From NCBI RefSeq assembly GCF_020184175.1, contig NC_065531.1, positions 5,043,213 to 5,107,212 of the forward strand: a stretch of 64,000 bases of DNA. Reading direction: 5' to 3'. Made by a program: the position numbers and the translations under genes. The notes beneath the pieces are model-generated. The model saw nothing but the letters and a program-made list of their open reading frames with translations, did not search any database and had not been told where the DNA came from. The stretch is from Aphis gossypii (lineage: Eukaryota; Arthropoda; Insecta; Hemiptera; Aphididae). Shown here piece after piece: positions 14,501 through 28,131 of this stretch. Each line of letters begins with the position of its first letter. Position 1 is the stretch's first letter.

Positions 14501-17500
14501 AGGTGTGTACCTAAACGTCTATATAATATTATAATATGTACATAAAAATTATTTTGAAATTAACTCGATTATAATATTTCGGTCGTGTTTCAAGCCCTTG
14601 GAGCTGGCCACACTGCAGTGGTGTTTTAACCCGGTCAATAACAATGTATGCGTTTAGTGCGCTTGCCTTGATGCGTTCTCCCCTTCTCGCGCGGCCAGTA
14701 CTTATAATATATTATGCTGCGGTGGAGGTGCAGCGCCTTCAGCCATTCACTTTTTTTTTATCTTTACGTTACGCTCGTCCCCCACGAAGAATCGTCGTCC
14801 CAACTAGTTCAGACAGGTGTTAGTACACATCTCGGTCGTGCGTTTACCGAACGTCGTTTGCAGTGCTCGGCGATATGAACGTTCATTATTTACATATATT
14901 ATAAAGTTGTGAGGTTAGCTTACCAAATATTTTTATCTCGTCCGATAAACCTACTTATAAATCCACTCATATGCGGTGGATATCCTTTAACATTTTAAAG
15001 AAAACGTTTAAAGACGACATGTAATACAGCCGTGGCCAACAATCAAACGGATATAATATATATATTCACTAAACCAAGGTGCGTACCACTCGGAAACTTT
15101 AAATAATCAAAATTCAATACTTTTACATAATAATTTTATAGCAACATAATGTAATAATTTATTAATATATATAGTATTGCAGTATAGTATAATATGTATT
15201 GATGTATTGTCTTGTTTGTAGCTTGCGAGATATAAATATATAATAATATTTAGAACTCCGTTTTGAATCATCTGTACAAATCTCGTCTCGATTGGGTTGG
15301 TGCTCAAAAGGGGGTGCGTTTTTCTTATTGCACTATGTATGTTACCCTCCCATTGCATGGGGTGTGTTTATACGAGCCGCCAATCAATAAAATATGGACG
15401 TGACTCAGTCAACGCTTTTAGTGTAATACAAAATTTGAAATAGGATACTAAAAGTCAATATAGATAGTTTTCATATCAACATTTCGATTTTAAGTTGAGT
15501 TTTTTTAATGGGAAAAGGTTTAAAATAAATCTATTATAATTTCGTTTTTTTACGTACATTGTATACCTTATGCACCTAGATAAACCTATTTTTCTTATAA
15601 TTCGTTCAATTAATGTGTTGATGATTTTAATAAATTGATAAAATCGGGGATAGATGAATGTACTTTATAGTTATTTTGAAAATATATTTCATATCTATAG
15701 TCTTTAGGTTAATATTATAATAACTACCCCGCGTCTAATTCTCACGAATATTGTTTTTAATCTAATAAATTTTATGCTATATACCTATATAAGTATTTTA
15801 TTATTATAGGGTACCATTAATTCCGTTTATAATTATATAAATATAATACACAGTTGCACACATACAAGTATTATACTGTGTTTTTAAAATGTTTAATTAA
15901 TGTAATTAATTTGAATTTAAACACATAAGATAAATTATTTAATGTTAACTAAAATAATACAAACATGTACATGAAATAAACATTTTGTAGATAACGTTTA
16001 AAAATTATTATGTTTGTCCGGTATTTACCTCACAAACTGCATATTATATATATAATCATTTTCATTATTTTATACTATTTAACATACACTACCTATATAG
16101 TATTTATTTGAAGTTATTCAAAATGATGATTACGACGACAAGTACTGGTTTTCTATTTTTCGTGTTGTAACTTAACTGTTGTTAATAATGTCGATAGTCT
16201 GGTAGTGTTAATCGTGACTAGTTGACCGACACATTTCTTAGGTACACAATGTTTTTTATCCATAATCTTGAGAATATAAATCGCTTTGAGGCGTTTAAAT
16301 TTCCGTGCCATCGAACTAGTGAAATATACCTACAGTGAAGTGCATAGATGCTAAAACACTTAGTTAATGCGGTTGGTGGTACACCTAATAAAACTTGTTA
16401 TTATTATTGTCGTCATTAACTATTTTTTTGAACCTTATCGAATTGAGAAATCTAGAAACTTGGTCAACCGTAGCTTTGAAATAATAACGTAAAAATGGGC
16501 ATATATTAATTTTAATTATAAATTTTACTTTAATGATATATTCATTTTTCTTTGTATTTATTACGATTTTTATCAGGTAGGTACATTATTATAGTTTTGT
16601 TTGTTTGATTTACAGTAAAATAAGTACATTGTACCTATCTATACTTATATATTTATAATAATTTTTCGACTGAGAGTCTCAGATATTTTTTAGAAGTTTT
16701 TTTTCTATAAAAGAAATAGTGAGTACATTATAGATAATCTTTCTTTGAAAATTTTTATTCATATTAATTTCTTCATCTTCCTGTGTTGGAAAATAAAGTA
16801 CCCCTTGTTTAACAATTTATCTTTTTCATTTAGTTTGTTTTTTATTATTTTATCGCTCTATTAATTATTAGTATTACTTATAGTAACTACTACATTGATA
16901 ATTCATATTATATATTACTGAGATTATATTTCTAAATAAAAACGTTATTTGATCAAGTATAAAAAACCTATTTTAGTAGCAATATCATATTGTTCTTAAA
17001 TTTAATAGATATTTTATTGTTTTTACAAAAACAAATACATTATGTTTCGACGTCATCAACATTAATAATCATTAATTTATTTCAGACCTATCTACAACTA
17101 TTTTTTTTTAACTTATTACATTGCTGTTTGGAAATTAATTATAGGATGATATGAATGTAACAATTTACTCAATCTAAAAACATTACCCAATGTTTCATCT
17201 CAACATAATGAACATTACTTTTTCTTATTATAATTGAAACTGTATTTCATTGCTGTGGTATAAGTATATTAGATAGGCACTTGGTAACATGGTAACACAT
17301 GTTGGTAATATTTAAGTTTTAAAACATTTTGAATTCAGTGAGTCATCGGATAATGTAATTTTATACTGGGTGTTTATTCCCCTCGTATTCATTACATTAA
17401 ATTTATTCTCGGCAATCATTTTATATTAGCAGACACGAACACTGTTTGCATATATTTACTATATAGTCCCTCGTTTTCTAAATTTCTTTAATTTCCTGTT

Positions 17501-20500
17501 TATTAATGGTGCATATATAGGCTGTATAGAGCTGGTAGGTTTAACGTAATCTCCGTTTGTTTTATTATTTTTAAAAATGTATTTTCATTATTAATTATAA
17601 AATATTGTATTTACTTTTTTAGCGTATGTGCTAAAAAATAGACTTTCTACTTGGGTGAACTTCGGTTTATCTATTTTATTTGATGTTAATAAAAAATATT
17701 AAATTGTCATAATATAACAGTGTATTATACATTCTCAAAACGTTCATCATCCTTTCGCAATTCGATCATATGTTTAAATATAAAAAATCTTTAGTTTCTC
17801 CTTTTTATTGGAAAACGTAAGATCATTAATATGCCTTATGGCAGGGGGGGTTAAAACAATTCTGTAATGAAAAAATGCAATTTATTTTAGAACGTAACAA
17901 CGATATCTAGTTGTCCTTAGAAAAAGATATTAATTAGTGTGGTGAAAACTTAACTAAGGAATGATATGATCTCAAATACACATTCGAAAATTTCCGTACT
18001 GAACATTTACAAACACGCAAAAAATTACTTTTTGATAAAAATAAATAAACTTCAAGATCGAAAATAAATTTTATGACCTGTCATAAAAAATATTAATGAT
18101 CTTACATTTTCCCCCAAAAGCGAGAAACTTAAGGTTTAATATTTCTTCCAAAACTGCGCAGATATAAACAAATTATATAAGAATATTACAATTTGAACGA
18201 ATGGCAGACACTTATAATCGGCACACGCGTGTAGTCATAAATAATGTTTGAAGTGTTGTATTTTCACATTTGACAAAAAAAAAAAAATGTTCCGGTCAAT
18301 ATTTGGTCTAAAAATTAATTATTAAATTTCTATTAACCTTTTGTCTGACCATTCTATATAATATTTTATAAAAATACCAATTTTATTATTTTATTTTAAA
18401 ATATTAAGAGTAAAGTATGAATATAACACATATATACACATATTTATCATATTTTATTTAGCATTTGTGGATTTCAAATAAATGTTTTTTATAACCAAAT
18501 TGATACCTTTTTTTATTTATTATATTGATATTGAAAAGTTTGTATCAAGTTAAATGATCCAATAATGTAATTGTTATGATAATAATTTAAATCAATTTAT
18601 GGAATTTTTTTTTATAACATCATTTTTTATAAATTTAAAATATTATTTATCGTTGTTTGGTACCTACGTGTCTACGGAAATTTCAAAAATTTAATACTTG
18701 AATTTGCTTGTTTATTATGCTCGTACCTATACTATTATGTGATGAAACCGTGTGTTTTGGTTGGATTTAATATTGTTTGTGGTTTATTTTGTGTAACTCA
18801 TTCCACAAGTATCACCAACATTATTTTACGAGTGATACGCTTTTTTGTGAATAATTGAGTAATGCTTTTTCACTCGACGGTAGGGGGGATATTATTCTGA
18901 GTGAAAAAAAACAAATAAATAAAATATTTGTAGACCACCTTCATTGAAACACACACACAACTGTTTTTTATTTCGATATTCCGTACACGCGCATAAGAAT
19001 AGGGCGCATTATGTATTTGGAACTCTGAGACAATGCACACTATACATATATATACACACACGCGCGCGTATAGTCTTTGGGCTTCACCTCTGTCTCTTCT
19101 TCCTTACATCGTTCACATAAAGGCGTAATTGTCTTTGCATAATGCGCGAGTATGTAGTGTACGTCACTGATATATTGTATTATCTTAGGGTAAGATAGAG
19201 AAAGAAGATGATTCGAAAACTAAAAAAAAGTGGGAAAGGCGTTGCATCAGGTGAATGACTTTATATTCTGTTCTGTTTATGGTAAAGGTAACAGACGGAA
19301 TGGTCCACCGGTCCGCGTACAAAAATATAAAAGAAACCAACGATTATACAAGTAAAGAGTGTAGACAGGCGATCTTATTATTATTATTATCATTATCATT
19401 ATTATATTTGAACAAAACAATAGTTGTTCTCCAACGAATGTATTATATTTTTTTTATAGGTACAAGGTACTGTTCATTTTTATTTTGAAATATCGATAGT
19501 GGAAATTGTGTGTCGTTGACTAGTTCGTGACTGTTCTTTCCGTGTAAAATTACTACAAAATGACATTATACGTGTTGCAATGTTCTGATTTTCCCAATAT
19601 TATTATAACGATTTGATAACAATTTTATCATAAAAAAAAAGTATATAAATTAAAAATTATTAATTTTTAATTATATGAAGAATATTAGTAAATACAAATT
19701 AATATTTTAAGGAAGCCCTTGAATCAAACTACTGGTTTAGAATATAGAACAATTAGTTCCCATTATGTAAACTAATATTTAAATTTAAAAAAAATCAATA
19801 ATTGCAACTTTGTGGGGTTAAAATGATTGATTTCGAATGTATTCCCATGATTCGTATACGTACTCGTATAAGTAACATTATGTTATTAATGAAACATAAA
19901 GTGTGTAACGAAGAATATTTTCACTGTTTCACTAGAAATGCTAAATTTTATACATTTTAATATTTAATCGTGAAAAATACTTTTGAGGTAGCAGGGCTCG
20001 GTAGTTATTGGAGTTACATGTTTTTTTTTTTAAATACTTCAATTTTTGTTATGTAAATGTAATGAAAATTGTTATACTGTTTACAAATTCCGTTTATTGT
20101 ATGCATTTTCGTTTGATTTCGTAATTTTTCTTCAAAATTATAAAAGCCAATAATACATTTTTTGTTTAATGGTTTTTAAAATACCTTATTATAAGATATA
20201 TTTTAATAAATTTTTATTAATATTTTTTTTTAATTAAAAAGTTAATTTATTCTATTTTAATTTCCCATTGGCCATTAAACATGTACTTTTCTGAATATAA
20301 CAATTAACAAAATATTCAATTTTATTTTTTCATTATAATATAATAAAACAATGAATGAGATTATACATTTTTTACAGTCATTTTGGAATAAATTTTATGA
20401 ATTTTTAGTCAAATAACTTTTGAGCCTTAGTGTTAAATATAAACCAAGTGAAATTTACATGGTAGTTGCTTCTACTGAGTTGAGGTCAATTCACCATGAC

Positions 20501-23500
20501 TAATAACACAAATCCAATTCTATTTGACCCCATTGTATTAAGTTAACAAATATAATATTATTTTGTTTGGATTAACAATGTTATGATTATAGTCTTATAG
20601 ATTTTAAGTTAGGTATTTTTTATGGAATATTATATTAAATTATAAGTATGTTTTCTTTCACAGCATTAACAGCAAGCCCAATCATGCCCGGTGGAACTCC
20701 AGCTGCTAAGTTAAAAGTAAGGATTTCTATATAATAAATATTTTATAAATTTAAAATACAAACTATTATATTAATTAAATTTATTTATTTTAAATTATCA
20801 TTAGGACCAAGTCCCAAGAATTAAGGTAGTCACTGCTTTATATCCCTTTAAGGCGATTGAACCAGGAGATTTGACTTTAGTTAAAGTAAGATATCACATA
20901 TTATTTATAATTAAGTTGACTGCCATGAGATTCAAAATGGGATCTCATTGATCTATGTTTTCACTGCTAAGGGGTTTTTTTTTTGTTATAATGTCATAGT
21001 TTAAGTATTGTTAATTATATTTTTTAACCAAAAATGAAATCCAGAAATAAATCTAGTATGGAATCATTTGTTAAATTATTATTTTTATTACTGTTAACTT
21101 TAAACCTAAATTTGACTCCCTGAGTAGGTATAAAAATCTTCATAAATGAGTTTCATTATTAGATCTTTATATGTATAATACAATTAGCATGTAATAAGCT
21201 ACTTTATAAAACATGGAATAAAACAATATTTATACATCTAAATTAAAATGTTTTTATTTTTATAAGAATTATTCTATCTATACAATCAAGCACAATAAGT
21301 ATGTAAGATAGATTTGTAAAAAAAAAAAAACATTAAAGCAGTTGTGTGAATACTAAATAAGGAGCCACCCATTAGTAGCACTTAATTTGAAATAAATTTT
21401 AATTTTAAAATCAAAAAATTAATTACCTTTGATGTATGTTTGACGTAATTTATGTGTTAAATTTGGAGTAAAATAAAGTAATTATGTTATAAACCATTAG
21501 CAGTGAATGTATTCTCTTAATTTTATGTATTGTTTGAATATTATAAAGTTTTGTTGTTTTATTTAAGTAAATAAAATTTAAAACCTTTTAGGGATGTGAA
21601 TATGACGTCATTGATGATTCTCAAGATCATTGGTGGAAAGTAAGAGATGAGCATGGGTAAGCAAATTGTATATACTTTTAAATTTCAAAAGTTGAAATTT
21701 GTTATAGATGTTAACAAAATATTCTTAAAAAAATGTTACAGTGCTATTGGTTACATTCCTAGTAATTATGTTAAAGAAAAAGAATTTCTCGGTCTTCAAA
21801 AATATGAGTGAGTATTTACATATCAAACAAACCTATAAAAAACTAGTTTAATTTTTAACTGTCATTAAGTAATCACAATAACTAACCAGTACCTATATGT
21901 TTTTCCGATTCTTTATTAATTAATTATTATTAATACTAAAAACTTGGATTTTATATAACATTGATTATATTATAATTTATATTTAAGGTGGTATGTTGGA
22001 GATATGTCAAGACAGAGAGCTGAATCTCTTCTTAAACAAGAAGATAAAGAAGGATGTTTTGTTGTTAGAAATTCATCAACCAAAGGCCTTTATACACTAT
22101 CTCTTTTTACAAAAGTGTAAGTTCTTTTAAAATTGTATAACTTGCATAACATTTTAAGTATATTTAATATTTTTAGTTAGTCTTTTAACTAGTATTAAAT
22201 GACCACGAATCAACTTAAATAAAAAAAAACTGGGAATTTTGTTACTTTAACGGATACTCTCTTTCTTTTTGTAGTTTTAACTTATGTATCGTTAGGTATA
22301 CTGAAAATTATGGTTAGGTAAAAATTTGGCAGTTGAACTTAAATTCTTGAATAGTGTACATTTACAACCCAGTAGATAGGTAATCTATAACAGATCTTGC
22401 TAACTCTAGTTCCAGTATTTTGTTTACATTTATTTAAATATGTTAATGCATTATTATTATGGTAATTTGGGGTTTACAGATAATTTTTATTTAAACTAAC
22501 GATTGTACTATTATATTTATTTTAGACCACATTCACATGTGAAGCATTATCACATTAAGCAAAATAGCCGAGGAGATTTTTTTTTAAGTGAAAAACATTG
22601 CTGTTCAACTATTCCAGAATTAATTAATTACCATCGTCATAACAGTGGTGGATTAGCATCACGTTTAAAAGCCTCTCCTTGTGATCGTCCTGTTCCTGCT
22701 ACAGCTGGCCTTAGTCATGGTAAAAACTAGAAACTAAATTTATTTAATTTTCAATTATTTATTAATTATTCATACCGATTTATAGATAAATGGGAAATAG
22801 ATCCTGCAGAACTCATGTTGTTGGAAGAACTAGGATCAGGTCAATTTGGTGTAGTACGGCATGGTAAATGGAAAGGTTCTATTGACACTGCAGTCAAAAT
22901 GATGAAAGAAGGTACAATGTCTGAGGATGATTTTATTGAAGAAGCCAAAGTCATGACGTAAGTCTAATAAAAAGTAGTGTTATAATTTATTAGTATAATG
23001 TATAGTAAAAATACTAAAAATGCCAACTTCATTGTAATATTAACATATTTATTATGTAACTTACCTTATCCAGGAAACTCCAACACCAGAATCTAGTCCA
23101 ACTTTATGGAGTTTGTAGCAAACATCGCCCAATTTATATAGTTACCGAGTATATGAGACATGGCTCACTGCTGAATTATCTCAGGCGGCATGAAAACAGT
23201 TTAGGAGGAAACAATGGCTTATTACTTGATATGTGTATTCAAGTAAATGTTTTTTCAATATGTTTAAAAATAAAATATACTTTTACTATAATAATTATTT
23301 TTATGGTTAGGTTTGCAAAGGAATGGCTTATTTAGAACGTCACAATTATATACATCGTGATCTTGCTGCTAGAAACTGTTTAGTGGGTTCAGAAAATGTT
23401 GTAAAAGTTGCAGATTTTGGATTAGCCAGGTATTTAAAACATTATACTACATCTTTTATATCTTATCAAAACTTATTTTTCATACTAATTATTATTTACA

Positions 23501-24338
23501 AAATGATATTATCAACTCACGTGTTTACAACTGATAATATTTTTTTATTTATTATGCTTTAAATGGTATATATTTTATAGTCACTAGGTGGTGCGTATTA
23601 TAAAAGTCTGAATTTGGAATTTTTCTCTGCATATAATCCTAAATATAATCTATTTATTTTAAACAACTAATACTCATGTATAAATACCATAATAGTATTC
23701 TAATGTATTGTTAAATTAATATGTTAAATATATTATTTTATTATAAGGTATGTTCTCGATGATCAATATACCAGTTCTGGTGGTACCAAATTTCCCATTA
23801 AATGGGCTCCTCCTGAAGTCTTAAATTACACTAGATTTTCTTCCAAATCTGATGTTTGGGCTTATGGTAAGCATATACAAGTATACATTATTTACATATT
23901 TACATCTTAGTATGGAATCTTTTTTTTAGGTGTTTTAATGTGGGAAATATTTACTTGTGGTAAGATGCCATATGGACGTCTTAAAAACACTGAAGTTGTT
24001 GATCGTGTACAAAGAGGCATTATTTTGGAAAAACCAAAAATGTGTTTTAAAGAAGTTTATGAGGTATGTATTTTCCTGAATATAATTGAATTATAAATTA
24101 ATGTTTGTGTGCAATTATATTTTTAAAATGTGATTATATTTCAAAGGTTATGCGTAAGTGTTGGAGCCATTGTCCTGAAGATCGTCCATCGTTTAGATTA
24201 TTAAAAGATCAACTGGCTGTTACATCTCAGGTATAAATAGCTAATAATTTATAAAAAAAAAAATAATAATTACTAAAATTAGTAATTTTATACTCACTAA
24301 TATTGTTATTGGTTTAACAGGGTTTAATAGCAGATTGA
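5580..24338 (+). CDS. Btk29A: Tec-family non-receptor tyrosine kinase, Btk/Btk29A type
   Basis: Cytoplasmic tyrosine kinase recruited to phosphoinositides at the membrane. Coding exons: 5580-5741, 9569-9797, 9875-10057, 20664-20716, 20805-20885, 21592-21656, 21742-21807, 21988-22116, 22526-22719, 22786-22957, 23074-23242, 23311-23429, 23748-23866, 23930-24063, 24147-24230, 24321-24338; all phases close, giving 658 residues. PH domain about 13-130 (YKQRWFVL). Btk zinc motif His143, Cys154, Cys155, Cys165. SH3 about 217-275 (ALYPF, WW, PSNYV). SH2 from about 281 with FVVR, Arg307. Kinase 390-650: glycine loop GSGQFG 404-409, Lys425, Glu440, Thr469 gatekeeper, HRDLAARN 516-523, DFG 536-538, activation-loop Tyr548. 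The Cys used by covalent human BTK inhibitors is Ser476 here. A TPPNSP segment follows the zinc motif. Introns after exons 1 (3.8 kb) and 3 (10.6 kb) are large. The start ATG-ATG follows an acceptor at 5559. Confidence 0.96.
6650..6709 (+). other. Possible in-frame 20-codon cassette exon in the PH domain of the kinase
   Basis: Inside the first coding intron a pyrimidine-rich acceptor (TTCTCCGTTCCATAG, ending 6649) and a donor (GTACAT at 6710) bound exactly 60 bases with no stop. The piece is phase 0 at both ends, as are exon 1 (ends 5741) and exon 2 (starts 9569), so it can be included or skipped without a frame change. It encodes a peptide starting EIIERSS and ending QLLNR, and is richer in GC than the intron around it. 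Inclusion would lengthen the loop after YYESESE, between beta strands 3 and 4 of the PH domain. It is an inference from sequence; a chance match to splice sites is possible. Confidence 0.45.
14580..14900 (+). promoter_or_regulatory. CpG-rich island inside the 10.6-kb kinase intron; candidate internal promoter
   Basis: About 300 bases with far more CG dinucleotides and GC than the rest of the intron (for example TTCTCGCGCGGCCAG, GCTCGTCCCCCACG, CGGTCGTGCG). TTCAGACAG and related initiator-like sequences occur near 14808. No conserved exon is visible in it. Its place between the PH/zinc-motif exons and the SH3 exons would suit a promoter for a transcript that lacks the PH domain. Strand and function are inferred. 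Confidence 0.35.
19208..19250 (+). other. Possible alternative first coding exon for a PH-less kinase isoform
   Basis: An ATG with A at -3 (GAAGATG) opens 14 codons, reading MIRKLKKSGKGVAS, plus one base, and then meets a good donor, CAG|GTGAAT. This leaves phase 1, exactly the phase required by the next kinase exon at 20664, so the product would run straight into ALTASPIMPGG and the SH3 domain. The resulting protein would have 481 residues with SH3, SH2 and kinase domains but no PH or zinc motif, comparable to the short product known from Drosophila Btk29A. The 250 bases upstream are CpG-rich (alternating CGCGCGCG near 19062) and include TACGTCA, so a promoter there is plausible. Inference from frame and splice signals only. 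Confidence 0.5.
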
Positions 24339-24744
24339 CGTGTTCCACAACAATCTTGCAATTGTGCTATTTGCTTGTTGCTTGACATTGGTTATGAGCC
24401 CCTCATGGAATTGTGCCGTATAGTGATTGAAACAAATCGTCGTGGCACTCTTTGAACTTACAAGTTCTATGTTCAGTTGTCAAAAAATTTTCTGTGAGTT
24501 TATCTACAAAAAATGATCTCGAACTTTGCGATAAGTTTTTAAGACAATTTCAAGTGCTGTTTACATTTTATAAGTAATTACTAATTTATTGACATCAATT
24601 GAGATACACATTCCTTGTATGTACATGTTTTATTTAAAAGCTGATAATTTGAGCATTTCTTAGGTCATCATTTTTTACAGGATTTTAAATCCAAAATCAA
24701 TTTTTAAAGCTAATTTAAGATATTGAATTCTAAATTATTACCGA

Positions 24745-24773
24745 AATAAACAACAAAATGTTGTCTAAATAAA
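24745..24773 (+). terminator. Polyadenylation signals in the kinase 3' UTR
   Basis: Two AATAAA hexamers, at 24745-24750 and 24768-24773, lie about 410-430 bases after the kinase stop codon. Another AATAAA occurs near 26023, so a longer 3' UTR is possible. Use of any of them is not proven by sequence alone. Confidence 0.5.
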
Positions 24774-26739
24774 CAATATTTGTATTATCCACATTTTAAA
24801 TCAAAATTTTTCTGAAAAACAATTCAAAATAATTTTATTTTAAGTCTTCCATTAATAGATAAAGTGTAAATTAACTAACCAATGTGTTCTATATTTCCAT
24901 TGTATACACATATTCATTATTTACCCTTAATAATTATTGTGATATATTTTTATCTTTTTATTTTGAATTTAGAACAAACACCAAATAGATTTATAAAAAT
25001 AAGAAATGTTTCATTTAATTTTGTGATCAAAATTTAATATTGTTAGGTACTGTATTAAGTATGATGATTATTCTAGAAATAGATATACCCTCAACCCATT
25101 TAAGTAAGAATAAATTTTATAACACAATACCCTATATATATTCTTGAATTCCATTTTTCGAGCATAAAATCATTTAACTTAATTAATGAGCTAAACAAAT
25201 TGTAAAACGTTGATATATATGCTCCAAAAGTCTAGTTTTTTGCTCAAAAATATGTGTAGAGTACAAAGTTTTAAAATATACCCTGTTTTAATGGATACAT
25301 CATGGTATTTATGCCTAACTGAAATATAGAATATATTAATTATAAATGACAATTTTTTTATGGATCCAAACTTTAATATTATTATTTTTATTTTTTTATT
25401 TTTAGTAATTTTACATACATTCTTGTGTGTTACAACTTACAGATCTTATGTTTAAACTCTATTTATTTTTATTGATTTGGTATTGTTTATTTAAAATATC
25501 ATATTAAGTCAAATCTATTTATAACACTGGTAAAATTTAACCCATGTATACATATAAGTTGTATATTTGTTTAGTCTCAATTGTGTCAAATTGTGTGTGC
25601 TTATTTTATATTATATACAATATTACCAAAAAGGTAAATTGATCATTAATATAAAATATAATTAACATAAATATAAATTATAAGTTAAGGTTTATAATGT
25701 CATAAAAGATGACATTTAAAATGATATAATTTAACATAATGGTAATATTGAACATTGTGTTATTCTTTTAGTAGATTATTTTTAGCTAGCAAACTTAAAA
25801 ATGTTTTTATGAGTTCCAAAAGTTTGTATCATTATAGCGTTTTGTATTTGCTTTAAATTTGTACAATGTATTTATTTATTTTAAACTTAAATACACCTAT
25901 CTGATTGTATCATTGATTATTGTGTAGATATTAGGTCTTTAAAATGTTAAAGAATACTCTTATTTTTAAGCTATATATGCTCAGTTTAATATTTTGAATA
26001 CTATTTATACCTGTTTATACATTAATAAAGTATATGTTTGTATATTTTAATTACGACCCTAGAAAGCTCATAACGGTACTTTTATATATGTAAAAAAAAT
26101 CATACTTATATAAGAAAATAATTTAGTTTGGAAAATCAATTAAACAAAATGTATGGTGTAAACTAAAACATTACATTTATTAGACTGTTTATTATTATTA
26201 TTGTGTACTTTAATAAGTCTTGTTTGACTTAAATAGCATGTCCATTGTCCGTGTGTATATTTTTAATTTGTTAAGTTTAAGACTGATTTTTTTTTTAAGG
26301 AAATTTATATTACTTAGGGCCTACCTATTTTATATTATTTTGTACAGCTTGAATTAGTCGTTACTTGATATTCTATAAAAAATAATTGGTAAATTTGTCT
26401 TTTTTACATTTTTTTTATAGTGTTTTACAGAAATACAACTATTGATACTGATGAAATTTGTTGTTGTTTTTTTTTTGTAAATTGTTATACTTCTTATACT
26501 AAAGAAATTTTAAAATTATAATAAAACACTGCATATTATTTATATTATTATGCTATGTAGTAGTAGTTCAATGGTATTTTATACATAATAAGAACTAAAG
26601 GATTATGGTATCCAATTACAAATTACTCCTTTAGCTAAATTACTATAAAATAAATAATTTTGAATTTCTGTTGTTTGTAGTAAAATATTGGTTATAATAT
26701 CTAAGCCACTTACTAACTATCATTTGATATAACTTTAAT

Positions 26740-26908
26740 CAGGGCTAAATTTAGGGGGAGGGGGTGAACTGGGTCAATTGCCTAGAAGTCTTGGTCAGCG
26801 GCGCCAAATTATCAAATAACAGTGGTATATTAATAGAGAGTGCTGAATTATGAGATGACGCTAATTTTCTATTTTTTCCAGGTAAAAAATAAATTAGATC
26901 TAGCCCTG
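26740..26908. mobile_element. Small hAT-like MITE (169 bp)
   Basis: The block starts CAGGGCTA and ends TAGCCCTG, a perfect 8-bp terminal inverted repeat; with a short gap the match continues into AATTTA. Flanks of 8 bases, ACTTTAAT on the left and GTTTTAAT on the right, agree at six of eight positions, as an aged 8-bp target duplication would. CAGGG termini and 8-bp duplications are typical of hAT transposons. There is no transposase, so it is non-autonomous. Confidence 0.55.
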
Positions 26909-28070
26909 GTTTTAATATTACCATCAGTGGTGTTTAGGTTTGCTTGTCATGTAAATATATAATAATCTATCAAAGTTGTGTAATTATTACCTGTCATATT
27001 TTTAGTTTATCATGGGTGTGTAACTGTTATTACAGAAATACCAATAAGGTTTTAAATTAAAATAGGTGTTTTGATTTTTAAGAGAAATTCTACTTTAGAG
27101 ATTGAATGCATTAATTGCTCCACAAAACATAATACTATGTTATATTAGTAGAAGTAAATGCTTAGCTTATTTTGATTTAAAATAAATGGAGACTGAATGT
27201 TTTGAGGGTAATTCAACAATATCATACTCTTGCAAATATTTTTAAAATACTAGTCTTTTCAATTTGGTATTATTGGGTAAATAGAAACTTATTAACGATT
27301 CAAATTCAGTCAGTCAATTAATTTGTTGTTTTTAAAACGGTTTAAAATCAGTAAATAAGATAATCAATAAAAATATGATAGGTACCTAGTAAAAACAACC
27401 ATTTAAACACCTGACACTAACTACTCGGACAATTATTGACACCCATTGACGGTTTTGTTGAAATCCGATTTTTTGTACCCGATAATTTTAGAACACGGAC
27501 AAATAACTCCGAGTGATGTTGATTACGATCAGTTATAGTTAGAAGGTACACAAACTAAATTTTCATCTAACATTTAAATTAGATGTCAGTTAAACGTCTA
27601 AATGACACATACATATTAAATACATATTTTATTGGAGAGCTTTGCGCATTATGACGCACTCCAAGTCTCCAATAATAACAGGAAAGTTGAGAGTTCCATA
27701 CAATGAATTTGTAAAATTTTAACAAATGAATATTATGTACCAATTATATAACTAGAAATGATAAATATTAATATTTAATAAATGTGGCATTCTTCATTCA
27801 TATTTTGTAGGGATCAGATGGGTTTGACCTGATAAATACGTAACAAGTTTGAAGGCACAGGATTCTCCATAAGAAGAGATAAGACCCGTTCATCATTTCC
27901 CATATGAATCTGGAAGAATCGACGTTAGAGATAGTTTGGATTTGTTATATAGGTAATATTTCTACTCTCGTCATGTAGTCGTCGTATTGAAAAAAAGACG
28001 TATTCAACAATTTAACCGGTCATTTACCGAATTTCGGTGGACACAAGACTTCTGTCGTACAGATTTTACC

Positions 28071-28131
28071 GAGAAAATTGTAAGACTATTGTAATTTTTC
28101 ATCCTCAGAACGATGAAAACTGAATTTTCTC
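28071..28131. repeat. Nested inverted repeat upstream of COQ2
   Basis: Outer arms GAGAAAATT (28071-28079) and AATTTTCTC (28123-28131) enclose inner arms TTTTCATC (28096-28103) and GATGAAAA (28112-28119) with an 8-base loop. Both stems are perfect. It could be a small hairpin in a transcript or chance in AT-rich DNA. Confidence 0.4.
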
